64,000 bases of DNA from GCA-003244245 sp052390495 (lineage in GTDB: Bacteria; Actinomycetota; Actinomycetes; Mycobacteriales; Pseudonocardiaceae), in assembly GCA_052390495.1 (NCBI GenBank), contig JBQTGW010000240.1:43846-107845 (forward strand). Direction: 5' to 3'. A program made the position numbers and the translations under genes. How positions within the stretch are numbered: the stretch's first letter is position 1; each line of letters begins with the position of its first letter. The notes beneath the pieces were generated by a model. That model had not been told where the DNA came from. It made no database searches and was given only the letters and a program-made list of their open reading frames with translations. Below are positions 8,051-16,764 of this stretch, one piece after another.

Positions 8051-8884
8051 GTGACCTCAGCCGATCGCCCACCCCGTCTGGTGGCGGGCGCTACCGGCCC
8101 GGCGCTGTCCGCGCGGGAGGCCGCCGCCGTACTCGCCACGCACACCGGAGTGCCCACGCACGACGTCGCGGTGGTGCTGGGTTCGGGCTGGCGCCCCGCA
8201 GCCGACCTGCTCGCAGGTCCAACCGTCGAGATCCCGGTCAGCGAACTGCCCGGCTTCGCCGTGCCGGAAGCCCCGGGGCATGCGGGTACGGTCCGCTCGG
8301 TAGAGCTGGCCGGGCGCCGGGTGCTGGTGCTGCTCGGTCGCACCCACGGCTACGAGGGCCACCCCGTCGCCCAGGTCGTCCACGGGGTGCGCACCGCCTG
8401 CGCGGCAGGCGTGCGCGTCGTGGTGCTCACCAACGCCGCGGGCGGTATCGCCGAAGGACTCCAGGTCGGCCAGCCGGTGCTGATCTGCGACCACCTCAAC
8501 CTCACCGCCAGCTCGCCGCTGGTCGGCCCACGGTTCGTCGACCTCACCGACGTCTACTCCCCCCGGCTGCGCTCGCTGGCCCGCGAGATCGACCCCAGCC
8601 TGGCCGAAGGGGTCTACGCGGGGGTACCCGGCCCGCACTTCGAGACCCCGGCGGAAATCCGCATGCTGCGCACGCTAGGTGCCGATCTGGTCGGCATGTC
8701 CACCGTGCTCGAAGCCATCGCCACGCGCGCCGAGGGCGTCGAAGTGCTGGGGATCTCCCTGGTCACCAACCTCGCCGCAGGCATGACCGGGGCGCCGCTG
8801 GACCACCTGGAGGTGATAGCCGCCGGACTGGCAGCAGCCGAACGGATGGGCGCACTGCTGCGGGAGCTGGCGAGCCGGGTATGA
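8051..8884 (+). CDS. punA: Purine-nucleoside phosphorylase
   Basis: About 277 residues of a trimeric-type purine nucleoside phosphorylase, which cleaves inosine or guanosine with phosphate to give the free base and ribose 1-phosphate. Visible signatures are VVLGSGW (phosphate loop), the LLGRTHGYEGHP block, LTNAAGG, GVPGPHFETPAEIR and LVGMSTVLEAI. The GTG at 8051 is chosen; another in-frame GTG lies at 8045. The stop overlaps the ATG of the mutase gene in an ATGA, so they are translationally coupled. The same pair (deoD/pmmB, Rv3307-Rv3308) occurs in Mycobacterium tuberculosis, which fits ribose-1-phosphate being passed to a phosphopentomutase-like enzyme. Confidence 0.95.
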   Translation: MTSADRPPRLVAGATGPALSAREAAAVLATHTGVPTHDVAVVLGSGWRPAADLLAGPTVEIPVSELPGFAVPEAPGHAGTVRSVELAGRRVLVLLGRTHGYEGHPVAQVVHGVRTACAAGVRVVVLTNAAGGIAEGLQVGQPVLICDHLNLTASSPLVGPRFVDLTDVYSPRLRSLAREIDPSLAEGVYAGVPGPHFETPAEIRMLRTLGADLVGMSTVLEAIATRAEGVEVLGISLVTNLAAGMTGAPLDHLEVIAAGLAAAERMGALLRELASRV

Positions 8885-10542
8885 CATCCAATGTGACGCC
8901 GAAGCTACGGGACGCCGCCATGCGATGGATCGCCGACGACGTCGATACCGGTGACCGGGCCGAGCTGCAGCTGATACTCGCATCCGCACTCGCCGGGGAC
9001 GCCGCCGCGGCGGACGAACTGGCGACCCGGATGGCCGGGCCGCTGCGCTTCGGCACCGCCGGGCTCCGCGGACCGCTGCGAGCCGGGCCCGCCGGAATGA
9101 ACCGCGCGGTGGTGCTGCGCATGTCCGCCGGGCTGGCGAAGTGGCTGGCCGGGCAGGGCCGCACCGGGACCGTCGTCATCGGCCGGGACGCGCGGCACCG
9201 TTCCGAGGAGTTCGCCGCCGACGCTGCCGGGGTGTTCGGTGCTGCCGGGTTCGACACCGTGGCGCTGCCCGGGCCGCTGCCGACCCCGGTGCTCGCGTTC
9301 GTCGCCCGCAGGCTGGGCGCGATGGCCGGCGTGCAGATCACCGCCTCGCACAACCCGGCAGGGGACAACGGCTACAAGGTCTACACCGAAGGCGGCATCC
9401 AGATCGCACCACCCACCGACGCTGGCATCGAGGCCGCGATCGCCGCCGCACCCCCCGCGGTGGCGGTGCCCAGGGACGGTCCGGTGCGGGTCGTCGACGT
9501 GCTGGAGGCATACCTGCAACGCGTGGCGGATCTGCCCCGCGGGACCGCTCGCACCGTGCGGGTGGTGGCCACGCCGCTGCATGGCGTCGGGGGATCGGTG
9601 CTGGTGGCGGCGCTGGCGCGGGCCGGCTTCAGCGACGTCCACCTGGTCGCCGAACAGGCCGAGCCGGACCCCACGTTCCCGACGGTCAGCTTCCCCAACC
9701 CGGAAGAGCCCGGCGCCACCGACGCGCTGCTCGCGCTGGCCGCCGAACTCGACGCCGATCTCGCGATCGCACTGGATCCCGACGCCGACCGGTGTGCCGT
9801 GGGCACCCGTGGCCAGGACGGAACCTGGCGGATGCTGCGCGGTGATGAGACCGGGGTGCTGCTCGCCGAGCACCTGCTCAGCACACTGGACCGGCCCAAC
9901 CCGCTGGTCGCCACGTCCCTCGTCTCCAGTAGCCTGCTCCAGTCGGTCGCAGCGGCACACGGTGCCAGGTACGCAGAGACCCGGACCGGCTTCAAGTGGT
10001 TGATGCGCGCGGGTGATCGGCTGGTCTACGCCTACGAGGAAGCGCTCGGGTACTGCGTGGACCCCGAGGCGGTGCGCGACAAGGACGGCATCTCGGCCGC
10101 AGTGCTGGCCTGCGATCTGGCGGCTACCACCCGGGCCGCCGGGCACACGCTGGACGACCTGCTCGACGCGCTCGCCGTCCGCCACGGTGTGCACCACACC
10201 GACCAGGTGTCGATCCGGCTGCCCGACCACGCCACAGTGGCCGCGGCGATGGCCCAGCTGCGCGCCCGGCCACCCGCCGATCTCGACGGCTGCCCAGTAC
10301 AGTTCAAGGACCTGTTGCACCACCCGCAACAGCCCGACAACACCCTCGTACTGCGCGGTGACGGATTCCGGGTGATGGTGCGGCCCTCGGGCACTGAGCC
10401 CAAGCTCAAGGCGTACCTGCAAGTCATAGAACCGGTGCCTGCGCCCGACCAGCTGGCCACAGCCCAGGAGACCGCACGACAGCGGCTCGCCGCCCTACGC
10501 GAAACCACGTCCACAGCGTTGAGCGGGGGGTGGTGCGCATGA
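8881..10542 (+). CDS. pmmB: Phospho-sugar mutase (phosphomannomutase/phosphoglucomutase type)
   Basis: 553 residues of the alpha-D-phosphohexomutase superfamily. Landmarks in order: LRFGTAGLRG near residue 57, the phosphoserine loop ITASHNPAGDNGYKVY at about 155, the Mg-binding DPDADR at about 300, a sugar-specificity loop near YAYEEALGY, and the phosphate-binding RPSGTEPK at the C-terminus. The length and the GTAGLRG start fit the PGM2/phosphopentomutase-like branch, so ribose 1-phosphate from the upstream phosphorylase is a plausible substrate. That part is inference. It is coupled on both sides by ATGA overlaps (8881-8884 and 10539-10542). Confidence 0.93.
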   Translation: MTSNVTPKLRDAAMRWIADDVDTGDRAELQLILASALAGDAAAADELATRMAGPLRFGTAGLRGPLRAGPAGMNRAVVLRMSAGLAKWLAGQGRTGTVVIGRDARHRSEEFAADAAGVFGAAGFDTVALPGPLPTPVLAFVARRLGAMAGVQITASHNPAGDNGYKVYTEGGIQIAPPTDAGIEAAIAAAPPAVAVPRDGPVRVVDVLEAYLQRVADLPRGTARTVRVVATPLHGVGGSVLVAALARAGFSDVHLVAEQAEPDPTFPTVSFPNPEEPGATDALLALAAELDADLAIALDPDADRCAVGTRGQDGTWRMLRGDETGVLLAEHLLSTLDRPNPLVATSLVSSSLLQSVAAAHGARYAETRTGFKWLMRAGDRLVYAYEEALGYCVDPEAVRDKDGISAAVLACDLAATTRAAGHTLDDLLDALAVRHGVHHTDQVSIRLPDHATVAAAMAQLRARPPADLDGCPVQFKDLLHHPQQPDNTLVLRGDGFRVMVRPSGTEPKLKAYLQVIEPVPAPDQLATAQETARQRLAALRETTSTALSGGWCA

Positions 10543-11723
10543 CGCAGACATCGGTGAGCGTTGGGCAGCTGGAGGGGCTGCTGTCGGGTGAGGGGCGGGG
10601 GCTGCTGGAGCGGCTGTCGCGGGCGGATCCGACGGCCGTGGACTCGATACGGTTCGGCACCGTTCTACGTACCCAGTTCCGGCCGGAGCTGGTGGCTGCC
10701 GCGCTGAGCCAGCATGAGCTGCGCCGAGCGGCGGCGGGCAAGTTCAGCCGAGCCGGCCAGATGTTCTTCACCCGGCCCGGCCTGGAGCAGGCGTCCGCCG
10801 AATCGATCTCCCGCTACCGGGCACCCCGGTTCGCCGGCTGCGCCCGGCTGGCTGATCTGTGCACCGGAATCGGCGGTGACCTCATCGCGCTGGCCGACGG
10901 GCACGAGACGCTGGCCGTGGATCTCGATGAGGTGCATCTGCGGATGGCGGTGCTCAACGCGGAGGTCTACGGCAGCACCGCACGTGGCGTGCAGGCCGAT
11001 GTGCGGTCAGTGGACCTCACCGGAATCGACGGGATATTCGTCGACCCGGCCCGACGCCTCGGCGGGCGGCGGCTGCGCACCGGCCACAGCGAACCGCCGC
11101 TTCCGTGGTGCCTCGCCCTGGGGGCGGTCGTGCCAGCGGTGGGTATCAAGCTGGCTCCCGGACTGGCCCGCGACGCCGTGTCCGCAGGCTGGGAGCTGGA
11201 GTTCATCGCTGACCGGCGCGACCTGAAAGAGGCCGTCGCGTGGTCTCCCGCGCTGGCCACCGCCACCCGCCGGGCCACGCTCTTACCCGGTGGGCACACC
11301 CTGACGACCAGCGCGGGCCCACCGGTGCCCGCCGGCCCGCCCGGTGAGTTCCTGCTCGACCCCAACCCGGCGGTCACCCGCGCCGGTCTGGTCGAGGAAC
11401 TGGCCAGGGCCACCGGCTGCTGGAAGATCGACGACCAGATCGCCTTCCTGTCCACCGACCACCCGGTGCGCACCCCGTTCGCCCGAACCCTGCAAGTGAT
11501 CGAGTCCGCCCCGTGGAAGGAGAAACTGCTCACTACCCGGTTGCGGGCGCTGGACATCGGTTCGGTCCACATCCGCCGTCGCGGCCTCGCAGGCAACGTC
11601 GAGGAGTTACACCGCAGGCTGAAACTGACCGGAACCCGACGTGCCACCCTGGTCATGACCCGCCTGCTCGACAAGCCCTGGAGCCTGGTGTGCCTGGACC
11701 TGACCGACGCAGAACACTGCTGA
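10539..11723 (+). CDS. THUMP-like domain / class I methyltransferase-fold protein
   Basis: 394 residues from the ATG that overlaps the mutase stop, preceded by GAGCGGGGGG. The central part is a class I Rossmann methyltransferase fold: LADLCTGIGGDLIALA as motif I, LAVDLDEVHLRMA after it, and GIFVDPARR in the position of the catalytic loop. The C-terminal third (from about residue 300) contains SVHIRRRGLAGNVEELHRRL, typical of the THUMP-like domain. Such proteins are annotated as probable RNA methyltransferases, but the substrate has not been established. It is coupled to the purine-salvage genes by overlap and to the flavodoxin-like gene downstream. Confidence 0.88.
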   Translation: MTQTSVSVGQLEGLLSGEGRGLLERLSRADPTAVDSIRFGTVLRTQFRPELVAAALSQHELRRAAAGKFSRAGQMFFTRPGLEQASAESISRYRAPRFAGCARLADLCTGIGGDLIALADGHETLAVDLDEVHLRMAVLNAEVYGSTARGVQADVRSVDLTGIDGIFVDPARRLGGRRLRTGHSEPPLPWCLALGAVVPAVGIKLAPGLARDAVSAGWELEFIADRRDLKEAVAWSPALATATRRATLLPGGHTLTTSAGPPVPAGPPGEFLLDPNPAVTRAGLVEELARATGCWKIDDQIAFLSTDHPVRTPFARTLQVIESAPWKEKLLTTRLRALDIGSVHIRRRGLAGNVEELHRRLKLTGTRRATLVMTRLLDKPWSLVCLDLTDAEHC

Positions 11724-12160
11724 TCGTCCACCACACGCCCTCCCCCACCTTGCAGGCGATGTTCGAGGCAGTGCTCGCGGGCGCTATGACCGACGAGATC
11801 GAGGGCGTCGACGTAGTGCGCCGCCCGGCGCTGGCCGCTACCGCGGTGGACGTACTGGCCGCCGACGGCTACCTGCTGGGCACCCCAGCGAACATCGGCT
11901 ACATGTCGGGGGCGCTCAAGCACTTCTTCGACAGCGTTTACTACCCGTGCCTGGACGCCACCTCGGGCCGGCCCTACGGGCTCTACGTGCACGGCGGCAA
12001 TGACACGTCGGGGGCGGTTCGGGCCGTGCGGTCGATCACCAAGGGGATGGGCTGGCGCCCGGTGGCCGACCCGGTCGAGATCACCGGCGAACCCGACAAG
12101 GCGGGGCTGGCTGCCTGCTGGGAACTCGGCGCCACCACGGCCGCGATGCTGGCGCAATAG
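11690..12160 (+). CDS. Flavodoxin-family / NADPH-dependent FMN reductase-like protein
   Basis: About 156 residues, using the GTG at 11690 that overlaps the previous gene by 34 bp. The first strand LLIVHHTPSPTLQAM is the flavodoxin phosphate-binding loop. GYLLGTPANIGYMSGALKHF is the flavin-contacting loop, followed by YGLYVHGGNDTSGAVRA, which is usual in WrbA/flavodoxin-like proteins. It is cytoplasmic and presumably binds FMN. The physiological electron partner is not indicated. The exact start is uncertain because there is no ATG before the first strand. Confidence 0.82.
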   Translation: MPGPDRRRTLLIVHHTPSPTLQAMFEAVLAGAMTDEIEGVDVVRRPALAATAVDVLAADGYLLGTPANIGYMSGALKHFFDSVYYPCLDATSGRPYGLYVHGGNDTSGAVRAVRSITKGMGWRPVADPVEITGEPDKAGLAACWELGATTAAMLAQ

Positions 12161-12180
12161 CCGACAGCACAACCACCCAA

Positions 12181-12199
12181 GCCCGGCGAAGGGCCGGGC
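12181..12199. terminator. Hairpin between convergent genes
   Basis: GCCCGGC (12181-12187) pairs with GCCGGGC (12193-12199) across a 5-nt loop. It lies in the 44-bp gap between the flavodoxin-like gene and the convergent DUF4188 gene, so it probably terminates both. Confidence 0.6.
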
Positions 12200-12204
12200 C
12201 TGCG

Positions 12205-12690
12205 TCAGGCCGAGCCGCGGCGCAGCCGTGCAGGCGCAGTGTCCGTGCTCTGACCGATCGGGACGTGCCGAGTTGCCGCGGCGAGCCCGAAGGGCGGCAT
12301 GTTCACATAGATGCACTCGTGCCAGCCGGGCAGCACCTCGTAGGTCTCGTGCCAGATACCGACGGCGCCGCTGGCCCTGATCCGACGATTGAACTCGCGC
12401 CACGCGGCCGCATGGGGCGCGTGCGAGTCGGACGCGAAGGCGACCAGTTCCTCGGTGCCACGCCAGTACTGCAACACCATGACGGTGCGCCCGCCGAACC
12501 ACAGGTGATAACCGAGCATCCCGGATCCAGGATCAGCGGCCAGCTGCCGCAGCATCCGGGACATCGCGGTGAACACCGGCCACCACTTGTCGACCCGCCA
12601 CCACCGGTTGAACCGCATCCCGAGCAGGAACACCACCGCGCCCTGGGCATCCACCTCGGCCGTGTACCGGCCCGCCGCCACCTGCGCCAT
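12205..12690 (-). CDS. DUF4188 domain protein (monooxygenase-like)
   Basis: 161 residues that match DUF4188 over the full length: an N-terminal AGRYTAEVD stretch, FLLGMRFNRWWRVDKWWPVF, GYHLWFGGRTVMVLQYWRG, and a C-terminal IWHETYEVLPGWHECIYVNMPPFGL shortened here to its hallmark YVNMPPFGLA. The fold is a dimeric alpha/beta barrel, and members are sometimes called monooxygenases or phenylacetaldoxime-dehydratase relatives without biochemical proof. It is divergent from a TetR regulator with a palindromic operator between the two, so it is most likely the regulated target. Confidence 0.88.
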   Translation of the reverse strand: MAQVAAGRYTAEVDAQGAVVFLLGMRFNRWWRVDKWWPVFTAMSRMLRQLAADPGSGMLGYHLWFGGRTVMVLQYWRGTEELVAFASDSHAPHAAAWREFNRRIRASGAVGIWHETYEVLPGWHECIYVNMPPFGLAAATRHVPIGQSTDTAPARLRRGSA

Positions 12691-12707
12691 CGTCGACGAC
12701 CTCCTCG

Positions 12708-12727
12708 ACAGTGTTTCGCAACACTGT
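12708..12727. promoter_or_regulatory. Probable TetR operator
   Basis: ACAGTGTT (12708-12715) and AACACTGT (12720-12727) form a perfect 8-bp inverted repeat with a 4-nt centre, TCGC. A second GCAAC...GTTGC pairing overlaps its right half (12718 to about 12754). It lies in the 67-bp divergent gap between DUF4188 and the TetR gene, where an autorepressing TetR would bind. Confidence 0.65.
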
Positions 12728-12757
12728 TATAAAACACCGTTGCGATATGATCGTCAA

Positions 12758-13357
12758 GTGCCTCGACCGAAGCTGCACGACGACGCCCTGCGGGTCCGGC
12801 TGCTGGACATCGCGGGCGCGATGGTCACCGCAGGGGGACCGAACGCGCTGAGTCTGCGCAAGCTCGCCGCCGAGGCGGGCACCTCGACCACAGCGGTGTA
12901 CTCACTGTTCGGCGGCAAGGCAGAGGTGTTGCGCGCGCTGTTCGTCGAGGCATTCACCCGGTTCGGCGCCCACCAGAACGCGGTGACACCCTCAGCCGAT
13001 CCACTGGCCGACATCCTGGCGCTCGGACGCGCCTACCGGGCCAGCGCCACCACCGACCCACACCTGTATGCGGTGATGTTCGGCTTACCGGCACACGGGT
13101 TCGATCCCACCCCGCAGGACTGGGAACACGCCGAGGCCACCTTCACCCCACTGCTCGACGCGGTCCGCAGGGCCGTCGCGGCGGGTTTGCTGCGCGACGT
13201 CGACCCCGGCCTCATCGCCACCGCACTGTGGGCGAACGTGCACGGACTGGTATCGCTGGAGCTCGGCCGAGCGCTACCGCCCCAGGCCGGAGCCCCCGCC
13301 GACATATTCGAAGCCGCTGCCCGCGCCGGCCTCGACGGCTGGCGGACGAACCGCTGA
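12758..13357 (+). CDS. TetR/AcrR family transcriptional regulator
   Basis: 199 residues from the GTG at 12758. The N-terminal helix-turn-helix is clear: LLDIAGAMVTAGGPNALSLR, then KLAAEAGTSTTAVYSLFGGK. The C-terminal ligand domain (from about residue 75) contains YAVMFGLPAHGFDP and ATALWANVHGLVSLELG, as in the TetR C_33/WHG group. It probably represses itself and the divergent DUF4188 gene through the palindrome at 12708-12727. The last about 50 residues are closely duplicated as a remnant at 19586-19733, showing that a second copy once existed. Confidence 0.92.
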   Translation: MPRPKLHDDALRVRLLDIAGAMVTAGGPNALSLRKLAAEAGTSTTAVYSLFGGKAEVLRALFVEAFTRFGAHQNAVTPSADPLADILALGRAYRASATTDPHLYAVMFGLPAHGFDPTPQDWEHAEATFTPLLDAVRRAVAAGLLRDVDPGLIATALWANVHGLVSLELGRALPPQAGAPADIFEAAARAGLDGWRTNR

Positions 13358-13395
13358 CCGGCGATAGTGCCGTCAGTGGTGCGGTCACGCCGACA

Positions 13396-13806
13396 CTAGT
13401 CCGCCAGTGCCCGCTCGATCACAATGCGGTTGTACTCGTCGACGCCCGAGGAATCCAGGTCGTCCACGGGGTGCCACTTATAGTCGTCGTGCTCATCGGA
13501 CAGAACTACGGTGTCGGTGTCCACGCTCATCAGAAAGCTCAGTTGGACGTTGTGGCAGTCCTGGTCCTGATAGTTCGACAGGAAAAAGCTGTGGCCCACC
13601 AGCTTCTCGACCTTCCCGCACAGACCGGCCTCCTCCGCCAGTTCGCGCACCGCCGCGTCCTCAGCATTCTCACCGAAGTTAAGCTTCCCACACGGAACAC
13701 CCCAGGTGCCGGGCAGGAACCTCTGGAGTTCACTTCGCCGCAGGAGCAGCACTCGGCCGCCGCAAATCACCACGGCCGCCGCGAATACGCGGAAGGTCCT
13801 GGACAT
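13396..13806 (-). CDS. NUDIX hydrolase
   Basis: 136 residues with a complete NUDIX box, GKLNFGENAEDAAVRELAEE followed by AGL, at about residues 40-62, including the REL...EE metal-binding glutamates. The beta-strand VFAAAVVICGGRVLLLRRSE at the N-terminus is normal for the family. The substrate, a nucleoside diphosphate linked to X, cannot be predicted. It is the last gene of a minus-strand operon and begins 40 bp after the cupin-like gene. Its partners suggest that the operon handles a phosphorylated or nucleotide-linked metabolite. Confidence 0.9.
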   Translation of the reverse strand: MSRTFRVFAAAVVICGGRVLLLRRSELQRFLPGTWGVPCGKLNFGENAEDAAVRELAEEAGLCGKVEKLVGHSFFLSNYQDQDCHNVQLSFLMSVDTDTVVLSDEHDDYKWHPVDDLDSSGVDEYNRIVIERALAD

Positions 13807-13846
13807 GTCAGCTCCTATACCGACTCTTCATGATCGCATCGAAACC

Positions 13847-14569
13847 CTAGCCCAACGCGTTCGCGAGCCGTTCCAGGCCGGCGCGGCAGTCCTCGGTTGA
13901 GATCGGGGTCCTCCCTTGCACCTTCGGCGGTGGCACGGTCACGTCGGGGATCAGCACCGTGGTCGATGCGCGGGTCGCCGCCGTCTCAATGAACAGTGTT
14001 GAGATCAGCTTGCCCGGAGCCGCGGCAACCCGGTGCAGTACATCGGAATCCAGATAGTACGAACTGCCCGTAGACAGGGTCATGGCCAGCTCCAATTTGG
14101 TGCCGACCGGGCCGACCTCGTGCAACCGCCAGGCCAGGCTACCTGGGTCCGAGAACTCATCGAACCGAACCATGTCGCGCCGGGATGTGTCGAGCCGGTG
14201 GATCTCGACGTCCAGCTCTCCGGTAAGTACGGTGGACACGAACGAAAATCGGTGATTATGCACGTGTTCCACGCCGTAGCGATGGTCGGGTGACCACACG
14301 TGCAGGCGCACCTGGAACAATGGCTGCTGGGACACCAAGACGAACTTGTCGAAACCCAACGCATGCCGGTAAGAGCGCGGTGTCACCTCACAGGCCAGGA
14401 AGTCCTGGTCCGCCAACACTTCTCGCAGGACCTCGGCGAACCTAGTGGATTCACTGAACTCCGCACCGATCTCCTTGAGGCGGTCGGCGGCGCCGATCTC
14501 CGCGCTGATCCGGTCACGTAACCGCGCCAGCGCGGGCGGCAGAACGCGGTTGGGTTCGAGGTCGCGCAT
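13847..14569 (-). CDS. Cupin-like hypothetical protein
   Basis: 240 residues that I cannot place in a named family with certainty. The central part resembles a cupin/cysteine-dioxygenase barrel: RLHVWSPDHRYGVEHVHNHR gives a His-rich HVHNH cluster near residue 112, and a later SDVLHRVAAAPGK supplies a second-motif His. Both are in positions where cupins bind a metal. An N-terminal helical region of about 85 residues precedes the barrel. The ATG follows directly on the stop of the EEP gene (TGAATG), so the two are translationally coupled. A metal-dependent oxygenase, isomerase or sensor are all possible. Confidence 0.6.
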   Translation of the reverse strand: MRDLEPNRVLPPALARLRDRISAEIGAADRLKEIGAEFSESTRFAEVLREVLADQDFLACEVTPRSYRHALGFDKFVLVSQQPLFQVRLHVWSPDHRYGVEHVHNHRFSFVSTVLTGELDVEIHRLDTSRRDMVRFDEFSDPGSLAWRLHEVGPVGTKLELAMTLSTGSSYYLDSDVLHRVAAAPGKLISTLFIETAATRASTTVLIPDVTVPPPKVQGRTPISTEDCRAGLERLANALG

Positions 14570-15325
14570 TCACAACACCAGCCTGGCCAGGCACAGCAGG
14601 TGGTCGGAGAAGTTCGCCAGCACCTTGGTGCCGGTACTCCGAAAATGCTTGGACACGAGTACGTCGTCGACCGACATTCCCTTGTAGGTCGGCACGCCCG
14701 GGAATACCTGCGTCAGTGCGAGATCGCCCGCATCCAGAAAAAGTCTGCGGTTCGAGGCGTTGAAGTCGCCACACACCACGAGCGGTTCGCCTGCGAACGG
14801 TACGATAGTCGACGCGATGTCCTCCCATACTCGGCGGAACTTCTCGTCCTCGGCATCGCGGTCGAACAAGTGATAGGGCACGGCGTGCAGAGAGATCACG
14901 CGGAACGTGAACTCACTGGACCCCTGGACGGTCGCTGCGACGAACCCCTTGTCGTGCGAGGCGATCCGGTAACCTTGCAACGTCGTCGACAGGCCGGGGT
15001 TGAGGAATTCCCCTTCAGCCCGCACAGGTAGTGGGAATCGGCTCGCGATCGCCACGCCCGCACGGTGGCCGTCGAAATAGGACGACGGGGACAGCGCTCT
15101 GGCCACGTGGTAGACCAGACCGGTCCGCGCCGCGACATGCCGGAGCGTGGCCGAGTCGCCGACCGGGCTGAAGTCAACCTCTTGCATGGCCAATACGTCG
15201 ATACCGTAGTCGAGCACCGTCGCAACGAGCTCCTCGCGGGCGTACTCGACGTCCTTGGTCGACGCGACCGGAAGCGCCTCCCTGATGTTCCAGCTCGCTA
15301 CCGTCACGGAGGCCACGGAAGGCAC
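14570..15325 (-). CDS. Endonuclease/exonuclease/phosphatase (EEP) superfamily protein
   Basis: About 251 residues with the EEP fold landmarks in order: ASWNIRE, the metal-binding Glu in VLAMQEVDFSP, a central HAVPYHLF stretch, VVCGDFNASN (the Asp-Phe-Asn metal and catalytic site) and a terminal FSDHLL (catalytic Asp-His). These enzymes hydrolyse phosphodiesters or phosphomonoesters in DNA, RNA or small molecules; the substrate here is open. The GTG at 15325 overlaps the end of the upstream toroid gene by 22 bp, and the alternative GTG at 15316 is equally plausible. Its operon partners include a NUDIX hydrolase. Confidence 0.85.
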   Translation of the reverse strand: MPSVASVTVASWNIREALPVASTKDVEYAREELVATVLDYGIDVLAMQEVDFSPVGDSATLRHVAARTGLVYHVARALSPSSYFDGHRAGVAIASRFPLPVRAEGEFLNPGLSTTLQGYRIASHDKGFVAATVQGSSEFTFRVISLHAVPYHLFDRDAEDEKFRRVWEDIASTIVPFAGEPLVVCGDFNASNRRLFLDAGDLALTQVFPGVPTYKGMSVDDVLVSKHFRSTGTKVLANFSDHLLCLARLVL

Positions 15326-16647
15326 CTCAGCGTGTACTCGGTCAGCGTCGCCACGCCCTGATAGGTCATCCACAGCGGCTCCTGGTCGTCCCACTTCCAA
15401 ATACCCTTCTGTTGTTGCCTGCACACGATTCCTACGGCGGTACGGAGATGCTCTTCGTTCTGCGGCAGGCCTGCGGCCATCAGTGCCCTTGCCACCCAGG
15501 CAGCGGTGAAACTGCCGATTACCAGGACATCGGCCCGATCGCCCTGCAGCGGCCTGCGCACCTGTTCTTCGGTGTTGCGGAGCCGGTCAGCGAAACCAGC
15601 CTGGTCATTGGGCGCACGCAGCCACCGAACAGCCTTGTCTACCAACTCCTCCAGGTCGGGCTGCGGAGTCTGCGCCGCAGCGATCACCCGCGTCAACGCG
15701 CACACCGCGCGGGCGGTATGCGCGACGGAGCGTTGTGAGCGGGGTTGGAGGGTCGCACCCCAGGCCACGGTCCCTGCACGCTCGTCAACCTGCGTCGCGC
15801 CTTGGACCAGGCGCCCGACCAGGTCGTCGAGACGCCCTGACTGTGGTGCGAGTTCCGCGAGGGTACTCACCACGCCGGTGACCACGCTCGTGTTGCTGGC
15901 GCCGATCTGGTCGGTGGCGGGGTCAAGCATCGACTCCAGCAGCGTGATCAGGTCGCGCTTCGTCGTCAAATCTAGTCCGGCCCGCGCCGCGCTAGCCAGT
16001 ACCCAGGCGGTTGATTCGGGGCGTGCGATATCGCGCTGCGAACTGGCGCACCAGCCGCCTCCAGGCTGCTGGCGGTGCCGCAAGGTCTCGACCAGGCGGG
16101 CACGGTCCACCCGCGCGTCGTAGATACCCAACAGGTTGACCAGGCGCAGGCCGTAGGACGTGCCGATGGCGGTCGGCGGAACTGCGGCACCGAAGTACTG
16201 GGACCAGCCGAGCAGGCTGCTGCCGTCTTCCTCCAGGTCGCACACGTCTGCCAAGAGTGCGTGACGGGTACCCGTGAGGATTTCCGCGACTGTCTCTGTC
16301 GCCTCCTCTGTTTCGTCGGCGACAGTCATTTCCACCTCGTCGGCGCGCCGCTGGACCAGCCGCTGCCCGAGCAGTCGCAACGACAGGCCCAGCAAAAGCG
16401 CGCACACACCGCAGAAGACGAAGCGCAGCCAGGAGGTGGTAAACAGACTCTCCGGCACGTGGTCGACGAGCAGTCCGTAGGCGGTCAGCACGACGACAAA
16501 GGGACCGATAGACACCAGCGCGTCGAGCACTCGCTGAACCCGCGGCGACCAGGTCATCGGCCGAATGGGCAGCGCGACGTCAGTGGGGAGCGACCGCGTC
16601 GAGCCGGCCTCCAACGGCGACGGTCCGGTTCGTTCGGTACCAGCCAC
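15304..16647 (-). CDS. Membrane-anchored alpha/alpha-toroid (prenyltransferase/squalene-cyclase repeat-like) protein
   Basis: 447 residues. The N-terminal part has two hydrophobic segments (about 42-62 and 72-95, the latter with LRFVFCGVCALLLGLSLRLL). The rest is alpha-helical with repeats of the squalene-cyclase/prenyltransferase type: QQPGGGWCASSQRD, PESTAWVLASAARAGL, and near the end QKGIWKWDDQEPLWMTYQGV. True terpene cyclases have a DxDD or similar acidic motif; none is obvious here, so the toroid may be a binding scaffold. It is the first gene of the four-gene operon, and its promoter would lie between 16648 and the IS66 left end at 16765. Confidence 0.65.
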   Translation of the reverse strand: MAGTERTGPSPLEAGSTRSLPTDVALPIRPMTWSPRVQRVLDALVSIGPFVVVLTAYGLLVDHVPESLFTTSWLRFVFCGVCALLLGLSLRLLGQRLVQRRADEVEMTVADETEEATETVAEILTGTRHALLADVCDLEEDGSSLLGWSQYFGAAVPPTAIGTSYGLRLVNLLGIYDARVDRARLVETLRHRQQPGGGWCASSQRDIARPESTAWVLASAARAGLDLTTKRDLITLLESMLDPATDQIGASNTSVVTGVVSTLAELAPQSGRLDDLVGRLVQGATQVDERAGTVAWGATLQPRSQRSVAHTARAVCALTRVIAAAQTPQPDLEELVDKAVRWLRAPNDQAGFADRLRNTEEQVRRPLQGDRADVLVIGSFTAAWVARALMAAGLPQNEEHLRTAVGIVCRQQQKGIWKWDDQEPLWMTYQGVATLTEYTLRCLPWPP

Positions 16648-16764
16648 GGCAACTCGATTCGGCAGGTGGGCACGACGCTCGAAGCGCTACGGCTATCGGG
16701 CACGCGTCGAACTTTGCTACCCGAGGCTAGTGTGCGCTAATGGCTCGCGCCGAGCTGCTTGGCA

